In this document: piece after piece, positions 16,693 to 24,617 of the stretch
Position numbering within the stretch: position 1 is the first letter of the stretch
Layout of the letters: each line of letters begins with the position of its first letter
Origin: JAAFIP01 sp043718065
GTDB lineage: Bacteria > Pseudomonadota > Gammaproteobacteria > Burkholderiales > Burkholderiaceae_C
NCBI GenBank assembly: GCA_043718065.1
Contig: JAYSWJ010000086.1
Coordinates: 10,069-74,068, forward strand
Direction: 5' to 3'
Length of the DNA: 64,000 nucleotides
Notes under the pieces: model-generated
Database searches by the model: none
What the model was told of the DNA's origin: nothing
The model's input: the letters and a program-made list of their open reading frames with translations, nothing else
Program-made: the position numbers and the translations under genes

Positions 16693-18221
16693 TACACGGC
16701 CTTGGCAGTCTCGGAGACCACTGCGTCTAGCCCGGCCAGCTCAGCCGCGGCGAAGGCCAGCGCCATCAGCTCTTGCAACTTGTCGCTAGGAAGGTTGCCA
16801 TAGGCGTTGACCAGCTGGTCGCGCAGCGCCTCAATGCTGGGCGCAGCGCTGACCATCTCGGAGATTTGCTGCATCCATTGGGACAGCACGAGGTCGCCCG
16901 CTTTGTTAATGTTTTCCAAAATAGGGTCGGTGGGTAGCGCTGGTTTGGCTGGGTTGCCCTCGGCAAAGCTGGTGGGTGTCGCTATAGGTAAAACAGGCGC
17001 GGCCAGCGGAGCAGGTGCCAGCTCCCAGCCATCGCCATAGCGCTCACGCACATATTCCAAGGTGGGCTTAAAGCCCAAAGAAGCCACGTTCACATCGGTG
17101 TCTGACGCGGCCTTGAGGTCTTCAGCCTTTTTGATATCGCGGCTAACCATGCAGGGCGTGAGGCCGTTGTACTCGCAAATCCACTGAATCAGGGTGCTAT
17201 TGAGGGTGTCGCTGAGCAGGTCGGAGTCGGCTTGCACCAGGTCAAGACGCACGTCCTCGCGCTCATTGGCGGCGGCACCGGTTGCGCCCGTAGTCTGCGT
17301 GGCCTCTTGGCTTAATATGACCTCAGAAATCCAGTTGTCCATATAGGCACACAGGTCTTTTTGGGTGCTGATGGAGCCTGTCAGTTTGCTTTCGAGTAGC
17401 TCGATGGACATGCCGTCTGGCGTCATCAGCACGCCGTCGTTGCTCATGGCCTTAAGGGCATCAAATAGCGTGCCCTTTTCCTTCGCGCCCGCGTTGTTGG
17501 GATATTTCCCCCAAGGGGTTGGAGACCCAAAACGATCGTTCAACTTGTTCCAGCTCAAAATACCTTTGCGCTTGAAAAAAACAGGCCAGTAGAGCTGCAA
17601 GCCCAGGCCCGTGCCGTAGGGGTTGTCATCTTCAGGATTAAAACGGTGCACGATGAATTTGCGATCTGGCAGTGGCTCGCCCGTAAGCATGTTTTGCGCC
17701 GTCAGCAGGCGCAGCTCGGGGGCGGCATTCGGGTCGGTCTGTTGGTATACAAAGCGGCGCTGCGCGCGCTTGACAATGCGCACGGGAACGATCATGTTTT
17801 CTCGGGCAGACCAGACGATTTCTGCGGGCACAAAGCCCAAGATCAATGCATTTAAAAAATCGCTGCAAACCCTGTCAAACATTAGGCGTTTGAGCATGCC
17901 CTGCACGATCTCAGCATCCTTTTGGCCCTGCGGGCCATCCTCTACCGGATCCACTTTCCACGGGCGGCTAATCAGCGCTAACTTGCGCTTTTGCAAGCCG
18001 CTAAAAACCTTGCCGTCGCGCAGCAAGTCTTTGTACAGCTCGTAGCTATTGCCTGCGCTGCCGCGCTCTAAAAGCAAAGGGTCGTTGGTGCGAATTAGTC
18101 CGTTGAACAAGTTTTCAAAAGGGTCACGCAGGCGATTGGCCACCTCGGTGTTGAGCTCAGGCGATGGTGCGGCGCTGCTACCCACGGCGGTTGATTTAAT
18201 GATCGTTTTAGAAGTGGCCAT
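16692..18221 (-). CDS. Portal protein, DUF935 family (Mu gp29-like)
   Basis: A 509-residue portal protein through which DNA enters and leaves the capsid. DUF935 features: the N-terminal LRDPFENLFNG, the central RFNPEDDNPYGTGLG and the segment IELLESKLTGS. I take ATG at 18221, which shares one base with the terminase TAA, rather than the longer in-frame start at 18326. It lies in the Mu-like order gp27-gp28-gp29-gp30-gp31, all leftward. Confidence 0.9.
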   Translation of the reverse strand: MATSKTIIKSTAVGSSAAPSPELNTEVANRLRDPFENLFNGLIRTNDPLLLERGSAGNSYELYKDLLRDGKVFSGLQKRKLALISRPWKVDPVEDGPQGQKDAEIVQGMLKRLMFDRVCSDFLNALILGFVPAEIVWSARENMIVPVRIVKRAQRRFVYQQTDPNAAPELRLLTAQNMLTGEPLPDRKFIVHRFNPEDDNPYGTGLGLQLYWPVFFKRKGILSWNKLNDRFGSPTPWGKYPNNAGAKEKGTLFDALKAMSNDGVLMTPDGMSIELLESKLTGSISTQKDLCAYMDNWISEVILSQEATQTTGATGAAANEREDVRLDLVQADSDLLSDTLNSTLIQWICEYNGLTPCMVSRDIKKAEDLKAASDTDVNVASLGFKPTLEYVRERYGDGWELAPAPLAAPVLPIATPTSFAEGNPAKPALPTDPILENINKAGDLVLSQWMQQISEMVSAAPSIEALRDQLVNAYGNLPSDKLQELMALAFAAAELAGLDAVVSETAKAV

Positions 18222-19609
18222 TACATGAATCCTTGTGCTTCGTAGCCGCGTGGTTGCCCGCTGGAGCGGAACTCTATCGGTGCGCGGGGGCTGCTGGCGG
18301 CTTGCATGGCTAGCGCCAGCGCCCAAAAGTGGTCGGCGTGGCCATCGGGCGTGCTCTCGGCGGTAAATCGGACATTGCCCGTGCTGGTAACCTGCTTAGT
18401 CACGGCGCGCAGGTCGGCGCGAATCTTGGGGTCGTAGGGGATGCGTAGCTTTTTGTCTTCAAAGGCCCCCCGTACCGGGTAGGCCATCGCTTCCTTGCTG
18501 CGCTGGGTGAAGGTGACGGCTTCTACACGGAATTCGCCAAACTTGTCTTGCGCATCGTCAGCCCAGCCAATGCCTAGGCCAGTGGCATCGATGCAAGTGC
18601 GGTCGCACTGCTCTATCCACGGCCAAATGATCTTTTCTTGGTCGCTTTTGCGCATGTTTTGCATGCGCTCCACATGGCGGGTGTACAGCGTGTCGCCCAG
18701 CTGTTCAAACACCCAGAGCACGGTTAAATCCTTTTTGCGGCCAATGTCTATGCCTGCGTACAAGGGGCCGTTTTGGCGCTGCTGCCAGTTGGTGCCGCCC
18801 GCATATTCGCAGCCGCCGATCAGGCCGTATTCCAAAAAGGCCACGTCGTCGTCAGCCGGGTTGCACATGTACTCTTGTTGAAAGCTCTCTTCATCGGCGC
18901 AGCCGCTGCGCACGAAGTCAAAGTAGGCCGCCTCGTCCATCGCTTGGCGCTCGTCATCGGCGGGTAGCATCTGTTGCAGTTTGGCTAAGAAGCCTTGGTC
19001 GATAGCGTCTTGCAAAGTGACCCGGTGCAGGCTAATACCTTTGGGGTTTTTATGCTCGCGCACCTCGCGCACCAGTTGGTTAAAAAAGTTATGGCTACCC
19101 CGGTGCGTGCTGATCAGCTCCATGCTGCCGCCCCAGGTAATACCAGGGTAAGCAATCGACCACAGCTTGCGCGGGTCGGGGTGCAAGGCAAACTCGTCCA
19201 AGATGCGGCCGCCACGCTTGCCTGCTTGGGCATCGGGGTTGCTGCTCATGCTGTGGATGCGCTTGCCGCTGTCAAATTGCAGGACGTAAGCCGTCAAGCG
19301 ATCTTTGTCGTTAATGACAATCTCGCCTAGGTCTTTGGCCGCTAGATGCATGATGCCTGCCCACATCTTGCAGTCCTCAATGAATAGCCTGGCCTGCAAA
19401 TCGTCCCTGCTGCTCACCCACTGGTCAAAGCGTGCGCCCTGGGCGGCGGTGCGCTCGGCGGCGGCGTAGGCGCTGGCCCAGCTCAGGCCAATCTGGCGCG
19501 ACTTTTCCATCAGCTTTAAGCGGCTATTGTCGGTAATCCACTTGCTCTGAAACGGCAAGAAAATACCCTCAGAAACCGGGGTTACCTTGGCGTTGCCCTT
19601 GCGCTGCAT
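18221..19609 (-). CDS. Terminase large subunit (Mu gp28-like)
   Basis: A 462-residue packaging motor protein. The ATPase part has the Walker A-like KSRQIGLSW near residues 36-44 and Walker B in GGRILDEFALH near 135. The C-terminal nuclease starts with the RNase H-like strand YAGIDIGRKKDL, whose Asp binds metal, and ends in DGHADHFWALALA. It converts host-linked phage DNA into packaged genomes by headful cutting, as in Mu. The start codon overlaps the gp27 stop by one base. Confidence 0.93.
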   Translation of the reverse strand: MQRKGNAKVTPVSEGIFLPFQSKWITDNSRLKLMEKSRQIGLSWASAYAAAERTAAQGARFDQWVSSRDDLQARLFIEDCKMWAGIMHLAAKDLGEIVINDKDRLTAYVLQFDSGKRIHSMSSNPDAQAGKRGGRILDEFALHPDPRKLWSIAYPGITWGGSMELISTHRGSHNFFNQLVREVREHKNPKGISLHRVTLQDAIDQGFLAKLQQMLPADDERQAMDEAAYFDFVRSGCADEESFQQEYMCNPADDDVAFLEYGLIGGCEYAGGTNWQQRQNGPLYAGIDIGRKKDLTVLWVFEQLGDTLYTRHVERMQNMRKSDQEKIIWPWIEQCDRTCIDATGLGIGWADDAQDKFGEFRVEAVTFTQRSKEAMAYPVRGAFEDKKLRIPYDPKIRADLRAVTKQVTSTGNVRFTAESTPDGHADHFWALALAMQAASSPRAPIEFRSSGQPRGYEAQGFM

Positions 19610-20175
19610 CAGCTAATCCCCAACGCTTCGCGGATCGCCTGCTTCGTGTCCTCGGTCACGCCACCCTTTACGGGCATAGCGCTAAGCTTGGCGGCTTGCT
19701 CTGCCAGTAGCTTTTTACGAGTAGCTTCTTCTACCTCGCCCTGAAACTTTTTGAGGTTGACGCTCGACCGCGTCAGCGTGGCAATGTTTTTTGCGGCGTT
19801 GCTCAGCATACCGATGCGCTCACCTGGCTCCAGGTCTTCATCAGTAGCTTCTTGCAGGTTCAAGATAGCCTCAAATAATTCGGTTTGTACCAGTGCGGTC
19901 AGCGCTTCAGAGCGCGCGTCTTTGTCATCGCCCGCCTGGGCGCTGATCATCTTGGCGGCCTCAGTGCTGGCGCGTATAGCCGACAGTCGGCGCTCTAGCT
20001 TTTGGCCATACCGGCCAATGGCTGATCGGCTGGGTAGCGTGGGGGCTGTCGCTGGAAAGCGCTCTTGCAGGTCGGCGATCAGCTCATTAAGTGTGCACGC
20101 GCCATTCGCCAGCTGCGCAGTGATGTAACCCTTAACCTCCTCGGGCAGGCGTGCAATAGAGCTTTTGCGGCCCAT
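19609..20175 (-). CDS. DUF3486 family protein (Mu gp27-like, small terminase subunit)
   Basis: A 188-residue protein. The N-terminal helical DNA-binding region (MGRKSSIARL and LPSRSAIGRYGQKLERR) is followed by a helical oligomerisation segment, as in Mu gp27, which is thought to recognise phage DNA for packaging. It directly precedes the large subunit. A shorter relative of its N-terminus lies at 15044-15373. Confidence 0.85.
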   Translation of the reverse strand: MGRKSSIARLPEEVKGYITAQLANGACTLNELIADLQERFPATAPTLPSRSAIGRYGQKLERRLSAIRASTEAAKMISAQAGDDKDARSEALTALVQTELFEAILNLQEATDEDLEPGERIGMLSNAAKNIATLTRSSVNLKKFQGEVEEATRKKLLAEQAAKLSAMPVKGGVTEDTKQAIREALGIS

Positions 20176-20177
20176 AG

Positions 20178-20498
20178 CTACACCTTGGGCGGGCGCATGA
20201 TGCCCGCGTCACAGGTGACTGTGTATTGCACAATGTCAATGCCGTCGCGCGTCAGGTCAACGCTGATTTGGTTCAGTGGATCCACTGCGATCTTCAGTAG
20301 CTCGCGGCTTTCTAGGTAGTCCAGTTCTCGCCGTATCTCTAGCTCGGTGGCATCGGGGTATTCGCCCTGCACAACCTGCAGCAGAAAACGCGTAGTTGAA
20401 TGCACAGGGCGGTTGATTTCAGCCGCTAGCAGTAACACCCAGCGCATAAACTCGCGGCGCGCGCGCTGCGCCTGCAGGCGCATAGTGTCTTCATTCAT
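20178..20498 (-). CDS. Mu gp26-like small protein
   Basis: A 106-residue protein with an N-terminal arginine-rich helix (LQAQRARREFMRW) and a possible winged-helix pattern (ATELEIRRELDYLESRELL). It occupies the place of Mu gp26 between the DUF2730 gene and gp27. ATG at 20498 overlaps the upstream gene by 8 bp. The role in packaging or head assembly is not established. Confidence 0.65.
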   Translation of the reverse strand: MNEDTMRLQAQRARREFMRWVLLLAAEINRPVHSTTRFLLQVVQGEYPDATELEIRRELDYLESRELLKIAVDPLNQISVDLTRDGIDIVQYTVTCDAGIMRPPKV

Positions 20499-20838
20499 GG
20501 TTCTTTTGGCCTCGTAATAGGATGTTTTCAAAGCGCATGCTCATGGCATCTAGCTTGGCCATGATGGTGGCCACGGCCTGTACATAGTCCTCGCGCCGCA
20601 CGTAGTTCAGCGGCAAGTCCGCCTTAAGATTTAAAAACTGCCGCTCTACATCTATCCAGCGGTTAGCCTCTAGCCGCTGCGAGGTCTCGATCTGATCAAG
20701 CCGCTTGGATTGGCTAACAAAGCGGCTGTCGATATGCACTTCGACCTGTTTTAAAAGCAGCTTGCCTGCTGCGAAAACAAAGCCCAAGAAGGCGATCATA
20801 AGTAGCACCGCGTGCCATAGTTCAAGTTGTAATGTCAT
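20491..20838 (-). CDS. DUF2730 family membrane-anchored protein (Mu gp25-like)
   Basis: A 115-residue protein with one N-terminal membrane helix (residues about 8-28, AVLLMIAFLGFVFAAG) followed by a long coiled coil (DQIETSQRLEANRW). This is the DUF2730 architecture found in Mu-like phages between lysis and packaging genes. Its ATG overlaps the stop of the i-spanin gene. Confidence 0.75.
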   Translation of the reverse strand: MTLQLELWHAVLLMIAFLGFVFAAGKLLLKQVEVHIDSRFVSQSKRLDQIETSQRLEANRWIDVERQFLNLKADLPLNYVRREDYVQAVATIMAKLDAMSMRFENILLRGQKNHE

Positions 20839-21500
20839 GGGGCTGTTTTTCGAAAATTAGAAGTGGTCACAAAGTCGATCAAACGTTGGTGTGCCAGCCG
20901 GTTGGCGGCGCAGGTTTTAGCGTTGGCAATGTGGTTGTCCCAGGCATCGTCGACAGTGGCAGTGGTTGCAGCAGCACAGGCGGCAGCGGTGGGGTTAGTA
21001 GCGCTGCAGGCACCGGCGGGCTGGTCTGTACCCGTAAGGGCGCTGTTCCACACCCAGACAGCGCCAGCAGTAAGCACAGGCACACCACCAACATCATCGC
21101 CAGCGTTGCCCGACCCAAGTTGTTCAGGCGCTGCTGCTGCACGTCCTGGTGCAAGGGCTGGCCCAATAGGTCGCACACCCAAAACACTACCAGCGCAAGC
21201 CATAGGCCTGCTGGCCACAACCAAAGGGGTATGTTTTCGTACTGCATTAAATTTCTCCGTGAGTTGATTAAACTGTCCTGTCAGCGCCTGCGCCGAGGCC
21301 AGGTAGTCTGCGCTGGCCTTGTGGCCACGGGCTACCTCGCCCTCGTATTGTTTTTGCGCGCCTACCAGCGTGGCGGCTTGCTTGGCCTGCCACGCCTGCT
21401 CGGTATGCTTGCTGCCTTGGCTGTAGCCCAGCGCCAAGGCTGCCAAGATGGCCAGCAGGCCGATCAGCAGCTCACCCGCGATGCTTTTTATAAAGCTCAT
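20835..21500 (-). CDS. i-spanin, Rz-like
   Basis: A 221-residue inner-membrane spanin. It has an N-terminal membrane helix (LLIGLLAILAALALGYSQG), a periplasmic coiled-coil stretch (residues about 30-85) and a long C-terminal part ending in a conserved-looking DDAWDNHIANAKTCAANR segment. Spanins fuse inner and outer membranes in the last step of lysis. The o-spanin gene lies entirely inside this gene in another frame. It directly follows the endolysin gene. Confidence 0.8.
   Translation of the reverse strand: MSFIKSIAGELLIGLLAILAALALGYSQGSKHTEQAWQAKQAATLVGAQKQYEGEVARGHKASADYLASAQALTGQFNQLTEKFNAVRKHTPLVVASRPMACAGSVLGVRPIGPALAPGRAAAAPEQLGSGNAGDDVGGVPVLTAGAVWVWNSALTGTDQPAGACSATNPTAAACAAATTATVDDAWDNHIANAKTCAANRLAHQRLIDFVTTSNFRKTAP
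20879..21247 (-). CDS. o-spanin, Rz1-like lipoprotein, embedded in the Rz gene
   Basis: A 122-residue product of a second frame fully inside the i-spanin gene. A good ribosome site (GGAG about 9 nt upstream) precedes the ATG. A lipobox (LLLALSGC, Cys 66) is followed by a proline-rich tail (PPVPAALLTPPLPPV), the hallmark of Rz1 proteins. It is unusual that 50 residues, including a first hydrophobic helix (LWLWPAGLWLALVVFWV), precede the lipoprotein signal. Alternatively translation starts at one of the methionines 51/52 (21097 or 21094), which would give a classical 71-residue Rz1, but those codons have no clear ribosome site. Confidence 0.72.
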   Translation of the reverse strand: MQYENIPLWLWPAGLWLALVVFWVCDLLGQPLHQDVQQQRLNNLGRATLAMMLVVCLCLLLALSGCGTAPLRVQTSPPVPAALLTPPLPPVLLQPLPLSTMPGTTTLPTLKPAPPTGWHTNV

Positions 21501-22252
21501 GGCTGCACCACCCCGCCCCAGCTGGCATAGCGCGGCTGCAGTGCACCCAAAATGCGCTGTGGGTAGCCTAAGTTTTCAGCGCAGTGCAGCTTGGCACGCT
21601 GGGCCCAGCCGCAGGCATCATCGGCCTGCTGGCGGGTGGGAAACATACGGTGCGTGCGGCTGGCCACTGCCGCCTCGCGCTTCCAGTGGCCCAGGCCACC
21701 GTTGTAGCTGCGTAGCGCCACCCATAGGCGGTCGTACTCGCTGTAGTGCTGCGGTGCGCGGTCGTACAGCCACTTGTCATAACCCGCCATGCTGCGCAGC
21801 GCCCACACCGGGTTGCTGGGCTGGCACTGGGCTGCGGGCAGCTTTTGCAAGCCGCACCACCAGGTGGCCGTAGCAGGCATAAATTGGGTTAGCCCGCGTG
21901 CACCCACGGGGCTGATGGCGCCAGGGTCCCAGTCGCTTTCCTGGTGCACCTGGGCGGCCATTGCTGCAATGGGTGCGTCTAGCCCCCACTGGCTGTGCGC
22001 AGCACGCACCAGGTCGGCCCGGTACCGGCTGGCTTGCTGGGGCACATTGGGGCTGATAGCTTGCGCATGCACTGTGCTAGGTGCGCACATGGCCAGCAGG
22101 CAAGCCGACAGTAGCACCGCTATAGCTACCAGCATGCAGCGTGCAGCGGTACGCAAAGGCTTGCTGTGGGCTGCTTGGTACTGTCGCAACCGGCTCGCTT
22201 CGCGGCTGCGGCAGTAGCCTTGGTACCAGCGCGAAAATGCTACACCGCTCAT
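21497..22252 (-). CDS. Endolysin with lytic transglycosylase (SLT) domain
   Basis: A 251-residue peptidoglycan-cleaving enzyme. An N-terminal basic stretch leads into a membrane helix (AIAVLLSACLLAMCA, residues about 44-58), then the SLT core: AAQVHQESDWDPGAISPVGARG with the catalytic Glu in HQES, GLTQFMPATA, and LRSYNGG. The hydrophobic N-terminus suggests a signal peptide or signal-arrest endolysin that reaches the periplasm without a classical holin channel. The start may be ATG 22252 or GTG 22261. Confidence 0.85.
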   Translation of the reverse strand: MSGVAFSRWYQGYCRSREASRLRQYQAAHSKPLRTAARCMLVAIAVLLSACLLAMCAPSTVHAQAISPNVPQQASRYRADLVRAAHSQWGLDAPIAAMAAQVHQESDWDPGAISPVGARGLTQFMPATATWWCGLQKLPAAQCQPSNPVWALRSMAGYDKWLYDRAPQHYSEYDRLWVALRSYNGGLGHWKREAAVASRTHRMFPTRQQADDACGWAQRAKLHCAENLGYPQRILGALQPRYASWGGVVQP

Positions 22253-22253
22253 G

Positions 22254-22631
22254 CTACGCACCCAGGCTGACCGCGATCATGGCCGCAGAGATGATGATCG
22301 CACGGCGCAGCATGCAAGCAGCCGCTAGCGATGGCATGGAGCCATCGACCACGGGCGGCGACCACAAGCCATCGCCCACCTCGACACCCTTGGGTATATT
22401 CAGCGCAGTAGCAGCAATAAAAAAGTGCGGGCGCGCGTAAGGGAACACACTGCGGTCAATCCAGTAGCCCGCTACAGCGGCCAGCGCCACTAGCGACAGC
22501 TTGTACAAGCTCACTGGCAGCTGCTGCGGCGCAATCAAATAGACCAAGATGGCCAATAGCGCAGCGGCCATCAGCCAATCAAACATGCGCCAAGTCCGTG
22601 GTGCTGCGGTGGGGTGGGAAGTTTTGTTCAT
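22254..22631 (-). CDS. Putative holin (multi-pass membrane protein)
   Basis: A 125-residue protein with two membrane helices in its first half (LMAAALLAILVYLI and LSLVALAAVAGYWI) and one near the C-terminus (IIISAAMIAVSLGA). Its place as first gene of the lysis cassette, directly before the endolysin, makes holin the likely role. The ATG at 22631 has no ribosome site but lies exactly 34 bp after the late activator site and 6 nt after a -10-like CATAGT, so the mRNA may start at this ATG. Confidence 0.65.
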   Translation of the reverse strand: MNKTSHPTAAPRTWRMFDWLMAAALLAILVYLIAPQQLPVSLYKLSLVALAAVAGYWIDRSVFPYARPHFFIAATALNIPKGVEVGDGLWSPPVVDGSMPSLAAACMLRRAIIISAAMIAVSLGA

Positions 22632-22665
22632 GCGGCAACTATGCCGCGCGCGCGCGAGGGCAGGC

Positions 22666-22683
22666 AACTAAAGTGCTTTAGTT
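22666..22683 (-). promoter_or_regulatory. Late promoter activator site, lysis/packaging operon
   Basis: The dyad AACTAAA-GTGC-TTTAGTT is perfectly symmetric over 8 bp per arm. It lies exactly 34 bp before the holin ATG (leftward), with -10-like CATAGT at 22643-22638, 6 nt before the ATG. The same arrangement occurs at 34835 and 40037. The proposed ligand is the Mor homologue. Confidence 0.7.
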
Positions 22684-22957
22684 ATTGACCCGGGAATTCA
22701 TCCTCGCAAGGCTTGCCGTCGCTGTCTGCATCCAGCTGCGTAGCCCCAGCGGCCAAGTAGGCTAAGGCTTGGCCTAGGCTGGCCATATCTTTGCAGGCCA
22801 CCGACTTTACGCGTGATGCGTCGACTACAGGCGCGTTCGCGGTTGCCACTGTATTGCCGCAGACTTCGGCGCTGCCATTGCAAGTGCCCGTGTTACCACC
22901 GCCGCCACCGCAGGCAGTAAGGCTGGCGGCTATAACCGATGCAAAAAATGGTTTCAC
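22682..22957 (-). CDS. Lipoprotein with Excalibur-type calcium-binding motif
   Basis: A 91-residue protein with a lipoprotein signal (ASVIAASLTACGG, modified Cys near residue 16) and a C-terminal DADSDGKPCEDE motif, as in Excalibur domains, which bind calcium in an EF-hand-like loop. I place the start at GTG 22957, which overlaps the upstream TGA by 2 bp and follows a G-rich ribosome site; a longer start at 22981 is possible. It probably sits on the membrane facing the periplasm. Its position downstream of the repressor suggests expression in the lysogen. Confidence 0.65.
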   Translation of the reverse strand: MKPFFASVIAASLTACGGGGGNTGTCNGSAEVCGNTVATANAPVVDASRVKSVACKDMASLGQALAYLAAGATQLDADSDGKPCEDEFPGQ

Positions 22958-23475
22958 TTGCAGCCCCCCAGCTTCGTGCACTCGGCTTTTAGGGCGGCTT
23001 CATTGGCGACCAGCTCCCGATCCTTTTGGTCGCAGCGCGTAGCTGCCGCTGCCATCTCGCTGGCCATTTGGGCAGAGTTAACTTTGCCGTAGAGATTTTG
23101 CACATATTGCGCCTTGCTGGCCTCTAAGTCTTTTTGCTCTTGCGCACATGATTGGCGATGATCTAGTACCGCGCCCTTTGCGTTGGGATAGTAAATATCT
23201 TGCAAATCGCGTAATCGCCTGGTGCGTTGACTCTCAGTAATTAACGCTTCCAATCGTTGGGCTTCGGTCTGTGGTTTTGCGCTACTTGAAGAGGTTGTGG
23301 CTGGTGCATTTTGCCCTGCTGCAGGCCGCACTTGAATGGTGCCGCCCTTGGCCTGACAGGGCCCATCTTGGAACGCTACTTTACCATCCGCTGCAGTACA
23401 TTTATTAATTGCCCAGCTCGCCGGTTGTATTGCCAAGAGCAGCGCCAGCGCACTAATTTTTAGAATTGATTTCAT
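22954..23475 (-). CDS. Secreted DUF4124 domain protein
   Basis: A 173-residue protein with a signal peptide (MKSILKISALALLLAIQPASWA). It is followed by the DUF4124 core INKCTAADGKVAFQDGPC, common in betaproteobacterial periplasmic proteins, a serine-rich linker and a long helical part. ATG 23475 has a ribosome site (AAAGG) 6 nt upstream; the longer in-frame start lies inside the repressor gene. It lies 8 bp after the repressor gene, same strand, so it is probably co-transcribed with it during lysogeny. Confidence 0.7.
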   Translation of the reverse strand: MKSILKISALALLLAIQPASWAINKCTAADGKVAFQDGPCQAKGGTIQVRPAAGQNAPATTSSSSAKPQTEAQRLEALITESQRTRRLRDLQDIYYPNAKGAVLDHRQSCAQEQKDLEASKAQYVQNLYGKVNSAQMASEMAAAATRCDQKDRELVANEAALKAECTKLGGCK

Positions 23476-23483
23476 TGTTGCCT

Positions 23484-24290
23484 TTAAAATTTGCAGCCAT
23501 GCCACACCACGCGGCCTAGCACTGTGAGCTGATCGGCCTCTTTGGAGGTAAGCGTCTCGGTGCCGTAGCGTTGATTGTCTGAGATCACGTCCACCGTGCC
23601 ATTTATTTTAAAACGCAGGCGTTTGACCAGCAAGCTGCCATGCAGCTGGATAACATAGACACCCTCGGCCCGCTGAGTAGCGATACGCATGTCCAACAGC
23701 AGCAGGTCGGCATCGTTGATGGTTGGCGTCATGCTATCGCCACGCACCTGAATTACGCACACTTGCTCGGGTGCGCAGCCAAGAGATTGAGTTAGCCACT
23801 GTCGTTTAAAGACCAGGTGATCCACTACAGATTCGTCATGGATTAAAGAGCCACCACCAGCGCTGGCGTGTACGTCGTGCCTCGGAACCAAGATAAAAGC
23901 TGCCGCTTGATCAATCAATTTTTTAGTTGAATCTGCTGCAGAAAAATAGTTTGACAGCAATGCCTTTGCTTGGGTCTGTTCACGCTTGCCTGCAAGCCTT
24001 TCCTCGGCCACTATGTCCGAGAAATTAAGCCCTGAATTTGCGCTTTTAGCAATGCGTTCTTCTTTGACATTTAAGCGCTGAAGTTGGTCTGCGGTGATGC
24101 CTGTCAGTATGAAATTAATGTCGGCTCCGGCAGATGCTAAGGCAGCTAGGTAATCCGCATCAGGCGAGCGCTGCCCCGACTCGTAGTTTTGTTGCGAGCG
24201 TCCAGAAATTGAACACTTTTCAGCCAGTGCCTCCTGGCTCAACCCCAAGGCTTTTCGCTCGCTTTTTAGCCTTTGCGAGAAATCACGCAC
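23484..24290 (-). CDS. Phage repressor (XRE helix-turn-helix with S24 peptidase-like domain)
   Basis: A 268-residue CI/LexA-like repressor. The N-terminal helix-turn-helix (LGLSQEALAEKC, SQQNYESGQRSPD) is followed by a linker and a C-terminal S24 domain with the GDSMTPTINDAD nucleophile loop and VKRLRF (lysine of the dyad), so RecA-triggered self-cleavage is plausible. Start is GTG 24290 with AGGA upstream. It is transcribed away from the Ner-like gene; the shared 90-bp gap holds a perfect palindrome over the early -35 element. Confidence 0.9.
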   Translation of the reverse strand: MRDFSQRLKSERKALGLSQEALAEKCSISGRSQQNYESGQRSPDADYLAALASAGADINFILTGITADQLQRLNVKEERIAKSANSGLNFSDIVAEERLAGKREQTQAKALLSNYFSAADSTKKLIDQAAAFILVPRHDVHASAGGGSLIHDESVVDHLVFKRQWLTQSLGCAPEQVCVIQVRGDSMTPTINDADLLLLDMRIATQRAEGVYVIQLHGSLLVKRLRFKINGTVDVISDNQRYGTETLTSKEADQLTVLGRVVWHGCKF

Positions 24291-24306
24291 AAATATTCCT
24301 AAAAAA

Positions 24307-24339
24307 GTGTTGACAACACGAACAAACGTGCGTAATAAT
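24307..24339 (+). promoter_or_regulatory. Early promoter with overlapping operator palindrome
   Basis: TTGACA at 24310-24315 and AATAAT at 24334-24339 (18-bp spacing) form a strong rightward promoter ahead of the Ner-like gene. The palindrome GTGTTG-A-CAACAC (24307-24319) covers the -35 element, so repressor or Ner bound there would block early transcription. Confidence 0.65.
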
Positions 24340-24380
24340 CAAATCCATACAAATAAACCATGTTTATCAAGGCTAAATAA

Positions 24381-24617
24381 ATGACACCAAACGATATTAA
24401 AGCAGCAATTGCAAGAGCTGGCACTAGCCAAGCTGCAATTGCTGAACATATGAAAATTTCTAAGGGTAGTGTGTGGCGCGTAGTCAACGGCACGTTGCGC
24501 AGCACACGCATTGAGGCTGAGCTGCAAAAGCTTACTGGCAAACCACTCCATGCAGCCAAGCCAGTGAAAGGTCGGCAAAAGTCTGTTTGGAATGGACGTG
24601 CAGGGGTTTCATCATGA
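24381..24617 (+). CDS. Ner/Cro-like DNA-binding regulator
   Basis: A 78-residue helix-turn-helix protein (IKAAIARAGTSQAAIAEHMK, then GSVWRVVNG) of the Ner/Nlp type. It is the first gene of the rightward early operon, where Mu keeps ner, and would turn down the repressor and early promoters after infection. AAGG lies 9 nt before the ATG. It ends in an ATGA overlap with the next gene. Confidence 0.75.
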   Translation: MTPNDIKAAIARAGTSQAAIAEHMKISKGSVWRVVNGTLRSTRIEAELQKLTGKPLHAAKPVKGRQKSVWNGRAGVSS

